Assembly: GCA_964017185.1 (NCBI GenBank)
Contig: OZ024875.1
Coordinates: forward strand, 32,683,456-32,747,455
Reading direction: 5' to 3'
Length of the DNA: 64,000 nucleotides
From: Rugalucina vietnamica
Lineage: Eukaryota; Mollusca; Bivalvia; Lucinida; Lucinidae
A model generated the notes under the pieces. The model made no database searches and was not told the DNA's origin. It was given only the letters and a program-made list of their open reading frames with translations. Numbering within the stretch: the first letter of the stretch is position 1; every line of letters begins with the position of its first letter. The position numbers were made by a program, and so were the translations under genes. Shown piece after piece: positions 45,501 to 57,500 of the stretch.

Positions 45501-48500
45501 CTCTACATTGTGTCTGTGTTATGTCTTGATTACCCCTATCCCCTATCAAAACACCCACAGTTTTTCTGTTCGTAAATTATGCGTTTTCATGAAAATTCAT
45601 ATGTTCTGAACTATCTTATAATAACTATTATGTTCATGGTAAAGTTAAGGACAATCACTATCACTTAAAGTTATCTTATGTTCCCCAATTTATATTGTGG
45701 ATGTTTTAAATTATGTTTAATATACCACCCCCTTTTACACAATATCTCATAGAGAATACGGCAAGCTGTGGCACCCTGACTTAGATAGTGTTATATAAAC
45801 CAGTCAAAACAGAAGTTATAGAAGTTCTATGATATTGTGCAAACTGATAATAAAATGGGTTTTAAGTGTGTAGAATTTTTGGATTGTATGGTTAATCATT
45901 GTGAAGTTATAAGGATTATTGCAATGTCTTCGAACTTTCTTAACACCCTGTAATTATGCTTATTTTCTACGCCACTGGACACATACAACGATTCTTAACG
46001 GATTATCTTTAGATTAAAGAAACGCCGATTGATCAATTTCGCCGTATCACTAATCATACTTAACACCGAAAAATAACGTAATTAATGAACAAGGTGTACT
46101 CTTCAATTCAAATTAACATCTTTTTTAAGCTTTAAACCTTAAGGGTTATGAATGACAAAGGAGATTGCCCTATATCAGTTCTAGCCACAACCGGCATTGA
46201 CGCATCAAGTCTGTCTATCACGTTCAATGAAGAATACCGCCAATATCCGAATATAATTCTATTGCGCACGTTAGAGAGAGGCGTTTGGTGCAACAACCAT
46301 TTTAGCTCTTGTCTATTTTTTTCCCTTCGTTTTGTTGGTCTTATTTTACACTTTACTTTACAAAAGAGCAGTGGAGGAACGGATTATGTGAATTTAATGG
46401 AATCAGTCAAGCATGAACTCCAATATTCTTTTTATTTCTCTCATTCATGTATATGATATTCTAAGAAGACGCCGCCGGATTTCAAAAGAAAAAATGACAC
46501 TTTTATTACCAGCTACCTGTATCGCACCGTGCAATACCTGTTGATTCAGTGACTTGTTTGATCATCGAGCCGGTAAAGATCATTCGCACTTATGTCACGT
46601 TGCAGGCACGTGCCGCATTAATGACCGAAACAGTTTTATGTAACTTTATTGAAGATTGTATTCGGAAACATATTTAAGATAAATACATTATGAAAAAATA
46701 ATCATAAACTGTAGGTCAACATTTTTTCTTGCAATGTTAGCTCTTATCATGATATAGTCATACTCAAAATTTCGAAAAAAATAATACGGTAGCTTTATAT
46801 GTATACATGCCCGTGCTCTGAGCAACGATTTCTTTTTTAATAATAGCTGCGATGGTGTGTGTTTTCAGACGCGGTCTCTCAGTTTTCACAGTGCACGAAA
46901 ATGCAACAATGGGATGTTTTTCAAAAGCATGAAAGTCAAAATGGAATCCGCATATCAGAGCGCCTTTCGCCGGTTCCTATTTTTTTCTTCTTCTCAATTC
47001 TGGGCTTAACGTATTTTCTCCTGCACTTTGCTACGCAAAATGTCATTTCTTCTTTTATCACTGTTTTTATTTCGAAAAATGTGGAAATTATTTTTTTCTG
47101 TTGTTCCCATCACATTTCCGGGCATGGCTATCCCAAATCCCGGGCACGGGACATGGGGAGGGTGTGTGGTTATAAATACAAAATAAACTATTGACCAAAT
47201 AGAAAACCAACCACTGGAGATTATCTGTAAAAGCATAGTATGTCATTCTGCATACAAATGTAACATTTTAGTCTTATTTGCAATGCCGACCAATGTGTAG
47301 AAGAATCTCCATTTTGACTCAAAAGCGGCGAAAAGTTGTGAAAAACAGCTGATTCATTAGTGCGATGTTGTTTGTCAGAGAAAAGTCATTCATAGAAACC
47401 TTTTAATATAAACAATTACACATCGTTTTGAGATCGGACCAAATCGTTTTTGCTAAAATGACAAAAATAGTCAATATTTATACGATCATAAGACAAACAC
47501 AGTCAAAGATTGTGTGCTAATTAACAAATAAAACGATTTCTATATTTTTCTTCTTTCATATTTTGTTGATAAAAGATTACCTAGCCTTTTAAAAACAACG
47601 CATTATAGTAAAAAAGTACCGACTATTTTACGCTTGGTCGCCATTTTGAATCGCCGAACAAGGAATTCAGTGTTTTATCAACGTGTAATAAACAATTAAA
47701 AATCCAATAAAAACACACAAACATCAAAATCTGGTTCGTAAATGAAATATAAAATATTTACAGTTTCTTTAGAACTAAAATATTATCTCATCGGATGTAT
47801 GAAATTGCCAATGAAAGTCTATATTTAATGCATTGGTTTTGTTTTCTAAACAATATGGCGGTGGATCGTGTGGCGCCACAGGTACAGGCGCGACAAACCT
47901 AAAGTGGCCGCTAGGCGGACTTTCTAATCTCTTCATCTTTATCTCAGATTGGCAGTGCTAATGAAAATTTAAATATAAAAAATATTTGAAGAAAAAAATT
48001 TGGTCACTTAGTTACAAATGCATGACCATAGCAACATTTGTTGTAGTGTGTTACTAAGGGTTCGAATAAAGCAAAACAGTGACCAATCAAATGTGATCAT
48101 GATATTTTATTGTTGCTCAAGGTCATATGGGTTCATAAAGCCAGTAAAATCTTAATATTTTCTTGTTTGAAATTTCAGTTGGAGACACTAACAGATGACC
48201 TTAACCCGAAGAATAGACATTGTAGAAATCAACACTCTTTGGCATTTCAGATACCCTCAGCTAGCAAAGAAGTGCACAAAATTTGTTTCTTTCCACAGAC
48301 TATCAGGGACTGGAATGACCTCCCTGATTCTCTGATCTCTGATGATGAAATGTCTTGTTACGAAAACATGCACATGCTATATACATACATGTGATACATC
48401 TGAAGATTTATGGTGGATTCGTTACCTACCTGTTCGCGACCTATACCTGTTGTTCGCTACCTGACTTGTTCGCTACCAACACTTTCGCTACCTGTACATT

Positions 48501-51500
48501 TTCGCTACCTGACATTTTTACTACTAGGGTTGATAAGTTGCGAAAAGGTATGAAAAATACTGAGTAGCGAAAGTATCAATGGCAGGTAGCGAAAGGACTA
48601 AGTGCAAAAGAACCAGGTCGCGAAACATCCAGACACCCATCTGAAAAGCCAAATAGGGAGATTTGCTTGCATTGCAATATACAGAGATTTTTAACCTTTA
48701 GCATGCTGAGCAATATAGTGTAATCAATATGGCAGCCCACTGACGTTTTTTCCAATTTTTTTCCGTGTTTTCTTAATTTTTGAGCCATAAAAACAGCTGA
48801 ATAAATTCAATAAACGCAGTAAACAAATCTACTTTCGGTTTCGGAAGTCTTTGTTACGCCGATTTCTAGCGTAAAAATTCATCATACGTACCGTTACGAT
48901 GTCATATTTCGGGTGTAAATGCACCCAATTTTCCATTTACCAGCGAAAAAAGCGCTGAAAATGCATTTCTAATGCAAAAATAACGAAAATCCGATCAAAA
49001 TCGGCCGACAAATCGGTCCCAAAACCACAAGCCGCCATGTTGTTTTCATGCGCAACTGTCTGGGCATCGCTCATTAATATTCATAAATAGGCAGTGGGCG
49101 AAAAGTGCGGGAAATTTGAAAGCGGTTTTTCTTGTCGACCGCAGTCGCCTCTAGTTGGCACAGATAGGTATTCCACGGGTGACCGCAGTCGCCTACAGCA
49201 TGCTAAAGGTTAAAAGTTGTGAAAAATGAAAATTTTCAGCAGTAAAAAGTTATCTTTAACATTTTTGCTCAAAACATTGATTGTAGGTACACATTAGAAC
49301 TGCCTCAGCAAGGTGGTTCTAATGAGTGCCCTCAATCTATGTTTTGGATCAAAAGTAATAAAAATAGGTATACCCCTGTAAACCCCAGTTTTATTGCATA
49401 AAACTGGGGTTTAATTGGGTATACAGTTCACCTTATGTGTTTTCCTTATGTGATGCCTGTATGTCCAAGTTCACATCTCTTGTGGACTGATTTCCCACAT
49501 GGGGCACCTCCTCATTTTGCCCCCTACCCAAATTTTTTCCCCTTTTTAATTTATTTTATTTTATATTTTTTTAATTAAAAAAAAGTATTTATTTTATATC
49601 TATCAAATTTACAACAATTTTATAAGATGATAGTGTGCTTTTCTAAAACAGTGAGTAAAAATATATATTCCTTCCTACTTACCATTACAAAAACTTGTCC
49701 ATGCAATACACAGAGATGTTTTGAGCTTTAAAAATTGAAAATTTTCAGCTGAAACATTTTGGTATTTTTCTTATTTTTGCCCAAAACATAGATAGATTGT
49801 GGTACATGTTAGAATCTAGGCGGTTCTAATGAGTACCCACAGTCTATGTTTTGGAGCAAAAATAAGAAAAATAGATATACCCCTGCATACCCCAGTTTTA
49901 CTATATTTTAAGAATGGGGTTTAAGGGGGTGTTCATTACACGGACATGTTATCCTGATGCCCAGCTTGAAAATTTCAAGTCGGTAAACAGCAAACAAACA
50001 TATTTTAATGAAGGCCTGAACTCTGACAGCTAGATTCCCTTTAAAAATCAACAAAGTCAACTAGGTTCCTTGCCAGTAGGTTCCCAGAGAAAACTCTTTC
50101 ACCTTAGCCTTCTAATAATATGCAAGACCTATTATGCTTTTATCAGAAATGTTCATTTTCAATGGAGAAAGTTGAGCTGTCTTGGGCTTTACCTGAGTTC
50201 ACAGTAAAGAATTATAATCAATCTTCATCAGGAAAACATGTCCGTGAAATGTATACCCTCTTAAACTCCACTTCTTTATAGAAAATCTGGGGTTTGCAGG
50301 GGTATACCTATTTTTAGCTCACCAGAGCCGAAGGCTCACAGGTGAGCTTATAGGATAGGCAGGGGTCCGTCGGTGTTGTCGTCCACAATTTCAAAGAAGA
50401 ATATTTCTGAAGCTAGCAGGCCAATCTGATCTAATTATACCCTCGGCATTTATGCCGACGGGTATATAGTTTTCGCTTTTCCGTTCGTATGTTCGTTCGT
50501 TAGTTCGTTTCTTCGTTCGTAATTCCAGAATGTTCGTAGAATTTATGTCAATGTTTTGGTTACAGTTTCTCTAGAGGTGTATATCTCATGAACCAATGGT
50601 CAGAAACTATTCATATTTGGACCATAGGTACCCTATAGGGTTTGCTTTGTTTCCATGAGTTCGGACCCCAGGGTCCATGCCCAGGGGTGGGGCTAGAGGT
50701 CAAAATCTAGGTCACCTTTAAAATGTGCTGTTTACAATGTTAATGTTTCTTCTCTAAGTCCATATCTTATCAAACAATCATAGGGATGTATTCTTATTTA
50801 GTTCATAGATACCCTATAGGGTTTGCTTTCATATTCAATTTCACCAAATCCTGGGGACCATCCCCAGGGTGGGGCTAGAGGTCAAAATCTAGGACACATC
50901 TATAATATGATAGATACCATGATAACTTTTCTGTAAGTCTATATTTTCTTGACATCCATTAAGTCTTGTCAGAAAGCATTCATACTTAGAACTCTGTGGT
51001 CCATGTGGGGGGGGGGGGATGTACTAGAGGCCAAAATCTAGAACTTCTTTAAAAATTGTATTTTCTTAACTTTTTTTTACTACCATGTTTAGAAACCATT
51101 CTGACTTGCACCATACATACTCTATAGGGTTTGCCTTGTTCCTAATGACATTACACTCTAGGGTCCATGCCCAGGGTGGGGCTAGAGGTCAAGATCTAGG
51201 ATATCTATTTTTTTTTTTTTTTTTTTAATATTATTGAAGAATGACATTCTATTTTCCATCTAGGACCGAGGACCTGACCTTCAATGTCCGCGATCAAGTC
51301 CTAGACTGAGTATACAAGTCAGCTCTGTATACTGCTCTATAATAGATCTGTCATTCTACTACACTCCCCCCACCCCTCACAATGGTTTTAGACAATGCTT
51401 TTTGCACAAAAAAAAACAACAAATTTTAAGATGTACTTGTTGGGGGGTGGGGGGGGGGGGTGCTCTCTTTATTTCGGGAATTGAAGTTCAATGTGTCAGT

Positions 51501-54500
51501 GTCAGTGAGGTTGGGCTACTAGTGGGGCTACCAGTCGGGGGTATACGTGCCTCTCAAGGCACTTTTTCTAGTTTGATGTGAACCATCATTGGGTTGGGGG
51601 ATTGATTGCATTAGGTTTTGGAGCAGATTGTATCAAAATTAGCTCTCATAGACTTACAATGGGAAAAACTAAAAAAATCTTCTTCTCTGAAACCACTAGG
51701 CCCACAGCTTTGATATTTGTTATATGGCAATGGCTAATGGTCCTCTTTATAAATTGTGCCATTCATGCCCCTGGGGTCAAATTTGGCCTCGCCCCGGGGG
51801 TCAATAGTCTCCATAGACTTTCTATGGGAAATCATTAAAGCATCAATATCTCCAAAACCAGAAGGGGGATCTTGATCAAATTACACACACAGCATCACTG
51901 TGTAGTAGGAAAGGTTACATATTGTTTTGGGCAGATCGGACTGGAACTCTGGTTGCCATGGCAACATACATATTTTAATGGAAAAAAAAATCAGAAATCT
52001 TATTTTCTGAAACCACAGGGCCCACAGCTTTGATATTTGGTATGTAGCAATGGCTTATGGTCCTCTACATAAATTGTGCCAGCCATGCCCCTGGGATCAA
52101 ATTTGGCCACGCCCAGGGTGTCGATAGTCTCCATAGACTAACAATGGGAAAAACTAAAAAAAATCTTCTTCTCTGAAACCACAAGACCCAGAGCTTCTAT
52201 ATTTGGTATGTAGCAATGTTTGTTAGTCCTAATTATAAATTGTGCCAACCATGCCCCTGGGATCAAATGTGGCCACGCCCCGGGGGGTCGTTAAGTCTCC
52301 ATAGACTTTCTATAGAAAACCATTCAAAATTCAGTGTCTCCACAGCCAGGAGGTGGATCTTGATCAAATTACACACACATCATGACTTGACAGTAGGAAA
52401 GGTTGCATATTGTTTTTGGGCAGATCGGACTGGAACTCTGGTTGCCATGGCAACATATGTTTTAATGGAAAAAATAATCAAAACTCTTCTTCTCTGAAAC
52501 CACAAGGCCCATAGCTTTGATATTTAGTATGCTTCAATGGCTAATGGTCCTCTACATAAATTGTGCCAGCCATGCCCCTGGGGTCAAATTTGGCCATGCC
52601 CAGGGGGCTGATAGTCTCCATAGACTTACAATGGGAAAAACTAAAAAAATCTTCTCTGAAACCAGATGGCCCAGAGCTTCTATACTTTGTATGTAGCAAT
52701 GTTTGGTAGTCCCCATTATAAATTATGCCAATCATGCCCCTGGGGTCAAATTTGGCCATGCCCCGGGAGTCAATAGTCTCCATTGACTTAACTAGGAAAA
52801 CATTCAAAATTCAATATCTCCAAAGCCAGTAGGCAGATCTTGATCAAATTACACACACAGCATCACTGGGCAGTAGGAAAGGTTGCATATTGTTTTGGGG
52901 CAGATCGGACTGGAACTCTGATTGGTCTATTCTGAATGAAATAATAGAATTGATTTAATTCCCATGAACTTACAATGTGATAATCTCTCAGGTGAGCTAC
53001 AGGACCAATGGTCCTCTTGTTCTTATTTTGATCCAAAACATAGATTGTTGGTTCTCTTTAGAACTCTTTTTTTTATATTATTTTTTTTTATATAATGAAA
53101 TATCCTATGTTGCATGGGCGACTTTTCGTTCGTAATGTAGGATGTCACTCAATGTTCACTGTAATTATGTAATTGGTTTCATTACCATGTATAATAATAT
53201 TTCATTTGTTTTAGGTTCCCGATGAGTACATCTCAAAGGAATTGTTCGATGCATTACATACGTACATTATCACCAAGCCAGAGTTACAGACTAGGCTTAT
53301 CACTGTGTAAGTTTGATGCCTTGCATACTTATATTATCACCAAGCCGGAGTTACAGACTAGGCTTATCACTGTGTAAGTTTGATGCCTTGCATACTTATA
53401 TTATCACCAAGCCGGAGTTACAGACCAGGCTTATCACTGTGTAAGTTTGATGCCTTGCATACTCATATTATCACCAAGCCGGAGTTACATACCAGGCTTA
53501 TCACTGTGTAAGTTTGATGCCTTGCATACTCATATTATCACCAAGCCGGAGTTACATAATAGGCTTATCACTGTGTAAGTTTGATGCCTTGCATACTTAT
53601 ATTATCACCAAGCCGGAGTTACAGACCAGGCTTATCACTGTGTAAGTTTGATGCCTTGCATACTTATATTATCACCAAGCCGGAGTTACATAATAGGCTT
53701 ATCACTGTGTAAGTTTGATGCCTTGCATACTTATATTATCACCAAGCCGGAGTTACAGACCAGGCTTATCACTGTGTAAGTTTGATGCCTTGCATACTTA
53801 TATTATCACCAAGTTACGGACTAGGCTTATCACTGTGTAAGTAATAGTCATCAAATAATCATATTTTATGAAAGTTTTGTCATTACAAAAACTTGCCCAT
53901 GCCATAATTATGCAGAGATTCTTTTCAGAAGAAAAAAATAAAGATTTTATTGAGAAAAAAAAATGATTTTTTTTTTAATATTTTCGCTCAAAACATACAT
54001 TGTGGGTACATGTTAGAACCACCTCACTGAGGCAGTTCTAATGAGTACCCACAATGTATTTTTTGGATCAAAAGTAAAGAAAATATGTATACCCCTGTTA
54101 ACCGCAGTTTTACTACATAAAAGTGGGGTTTTTTCACGGACATGTTTTCCTGATGACTAGTTTTCAAATAATCATATTTTATGAAAGTTTTGTTAGTGTT
54201 CTTTTAAAAGACATTGATGTAGGTATGTATTAGGATAAGGAATATTTCATTGAAGTGCTTGTAATGCATTTTACAGGCGATCGGTCATGTCAGCCCAAAA
54301 CAGTCTCGGCCCAAGATGCTTAGACCATTATTCAATCTGGGAGACTTCTAATGCCTAGATCATATTTAGCTCACCTGAGCCGAAGGCTCACAAGGTGAGC
54401 TTATAGTATAGTAGTCGAGCCGGCGTCCATGCGTCGTCGTCAACATTTTCAAAAAACTTCTCCTCTGAAGCTGCCAGGCCGAATCTTTTAATATTTCACA

Positions 54501-57500
54501 TATAATAGCATCTTCAGGTAGGGGGAACGAATATTTGTGTTTTTTATTTTGCTCGGATAAGAACTCTGGTTGCTATGGCAACTTGAAGTTTCCATTGACT
54601 TGTATGGAGAAAAAGTGGAAATTGGCATTTTCCGTTGTCAGGCTGGAGATATTTGAATTTTGTTTTTAGCTCGCCTGCACGAAGTGCACAGAGCTATTGT
54701 TGTCACCTCGGTCGTCCGTGTTTACGTGTACGTCCGCGTCCCCGTCCGCGTCACATTTTTAAAATTGTTATATCTTGATAGTCACTGACCAGAAATCATT
54801 CATATTTGGAACATTGCTACATATGAGGGTCCTCTGTGATTTAGTGTGAAGGGACCCGTGGGGTCATGCCTGGGGGCGGGGCTAGAGGTCAATATCTAGG
54901 ACACCTTTGTACAATGCTCAGATGCTGTGTTAGTTTCTCATCAACTGTTAAGCCTAGAACTGTCAAACCTTACATAAGGCTTCTCCTCGATGTCCCGACT
55001 GGGCACCCACATTGACCTACTGACCTTGACCTATATTTCATGCTCCAGTGACTTTGTCATTTTTTTAGCCAACCCTAAATATCTCATTAACTATAAAGCC
55101 TACAACCATCAAACCTTGCATATGGCTTCTCCTCGATGTCCCTACTTTGCACCCACGTTGATCTAGTGACCTTGACCTATATTTCGTGCTCTAGTGACTT
55201 TGTCATTTTTGAAGCCAACTCTTAATATCTCATCAACTATAAAGCCTACAACCATCAAACCTTGCATATGAATTCTCCTCGATGTCCCGACTCGGCATCC
55301 ACATTCACCTAGTGACCTTGACCTATATTTCGTGCTCTAGTGACTTTGTCATTTTTGAAGCCAACCCATAATATCTCATCAACTATAAAGCCTACAACCA
55401 TCAAACCTTGCATATGGCTTCTCCTCGATGTCCCGACTCGGCACCCACATTCACCTACTGACCTTGACCTATATTTCATGCTCCAGTGACTTTGTCATTT
55501 TTTAAGCCAACCCTTAATATCTTATCAACTATAAAGCCTACAACCATCAAACCTTGCATATGGCTTCTCCTCGATGTCCGGACTTTGCACCCACATTGAT
55601 CTAGTGACCTTGACCTATATTTCGTGCTCTAGTGACTTTATCATTAAAGTTTTTAGAAGTCCATATCTCTTGAACATGTTGATGGATCAAGTCGATACTT
55701 TGCATGTTGGTAGATATTGGTCTGAAGTTTTATGCAGTACCATCATGACCCACCCTGAGTGACCTTGAGGTCAAGGTCACAGACTTAGAGAATTTTTTTG
55801 TTAAAGTTTTCGGTTAAAGTTTTTAGAAGTCTATATCTCTTGAACATGTAGGTTGATCAAGTTGATACTTTGCGTGTTGGTAGATATTGGTCTGAAGTTT
55901 TATGCTGTACCATTACGACCCACCCTGGGTGAACTTGAGGTCAAGGTCATGGCCTTAGAAATTTTTGGTTAAAGTTTTGGGTTAAAGACTTTTGAAGTCT
56001 ATATATCTCTATGTTGATGGATCAAGTTGAAACTTTGCATGTTTGTGGATATTGGTCTGAAATTTTATGCTGTACCATCACAACCCACCTGAGCGACCTT
56101 GAGGTCAAGGTCATGGGTCATAGATTTTGATAAGTTTAGTGACAAAGCACAAGTCAGGCGAGCTACGCTGTCCTGCGACAGCTCTTATTACATAAATGTT
56201 TATTGAGTAGTCCTTCATGTTTAAGGCAACTTTTGTAAATATCACTATATTTGTTTTGTTGCTATAGCAACATAAAGGGTAAATTTTCGAAAAAAATATT
56301 CAAAAATCTTCTTCTCAGAAGCCGTATGGGGGATGAAGCTGAAAGTTAGCATACATGCTTATGACGTTAGCCTGTACAAAGTTTGTGTTTTTTATTGTCT
56401 TTGTCCAACTATTTTGGTTGCTATGGTAACTTGAAGTTTCCATTGACTTATAAGGCAAAAAGTGGAAATTTGCAATATCTGCCGTTTCATTGAGGATATT
56501 GAAATTTTGTTTTTGCATAAATGTTTATTGAATAGTCCTCCCCGTTTTAGGCAACTTTTGTCGAAATCGCTTTATTCGTTTGGTTGCTATAGCAACGTAA
56601 AGGGTAAATTTTCGAAAAAATATTCAAAAATTTTCTTCTCAGAAGCTGTAAGGCGGATGAAGCTGAAACTTTGCATACATGCTTATGATATTAGCCTCTA
56701 CAAAGTTTGTGTTTTTATTGTCCTTGTCCCACTACTTTGGTTGCTATGGCAACTTAAAGTTTCCATTGACTTAAAATTAAGACGAAAAGCGGAAAATTGC
56801 AATTTTTTGAAAAGTATTGCAGCCTGAGACCTGAAAAGTGGTAGATGCAAACAACTTATGGAGTAGATGAAGGTATGTGATTAATTTAGGCCAAGGTCAT
56901 CTCTTGACCTTGAAGGGTCTGTCATCCATACACACTTTTCAAAGATCTTCTCTGAAACAGCTTGGCCAATCAAAGTGAAATTTTATGTGGAGCATCCCTG
57001 GGTAGTGGGGACGAAAATTTGATCGCAAAATCTGGGTCACATGACCAAGATGGCTGCCACACCCATACATGGTAAAAACCACTCAAAAATCTTCCTCTCC
57101 AGGACGGGCAGGCCGATTTTCACGAAACTTGGTTGGTAGCATTTGGGACTCTAGCCCATCGTAGTTTGATCAAATAATGACCCTAGGATGACCTTGACCT
57201 ATTTTACGTCAATGTCAATTTTGGAAACATAGGGTTTTACATGGGAAAAAGTGAAAAATATGGATTTTTTGAAAACTATTGCAGCCTGAGACCTGAAAAG
57301 TGGTAGATGCAAAACAACTAATGAAAGTATGTGATTAATTTAGGTCAAGGTCATCTCTTGATCTTGGCCGATCGGTCGTCTACACACACTTTTCAAAGAT
57401 CTTCTTCTCTGAAACCGCATGGCCAATCAAACTGAAATTTTATGTGGAGCATCCCTGGGTAGGGGTAACGAAAGTTTGATCCCGAAATCTAGGTCACATG

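Larger units (their letters stand above)
50224..53060 (-). mobile_element. Palindromic-core MITE split by a nested composite element
   Basis: Left half 50224-50313 (CATCAGGAAAACATGTCCGT, GCAGGGGTATACCTATTT) and right half 53020-53060 (TTCTTATTTTGATCCAAAAC and GATTGTTGGTTCTCTTTAGA) rejoin without loss. Copy 1 shows the unsplit form at 3960-4020. Confidence 0.75.
48250..53880 (+). repeat. Segmental duplication copy 2 (inside NPRL2 intron 1 to intron 2)
   Basis: This is the copy that contains the functional exon 2. Relative to copy 1 it lacks the MULE-like insertion at 22-2284 but has gained a TTAA-flanked MITE (48695-49209), an extra palindromic MITE (about 49682-49960) and a nested composite element (50314-53019). 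The array after exon 2 is shorter (8 units against 18). Confidence 0.85.

Noticed and set aside
46148..46456. 102-codon frame in NPRL2 intron 1 as a separate gene
   Set aside because: No recognised domain, and its 3' part resembles a dispersed repeat at 34810.
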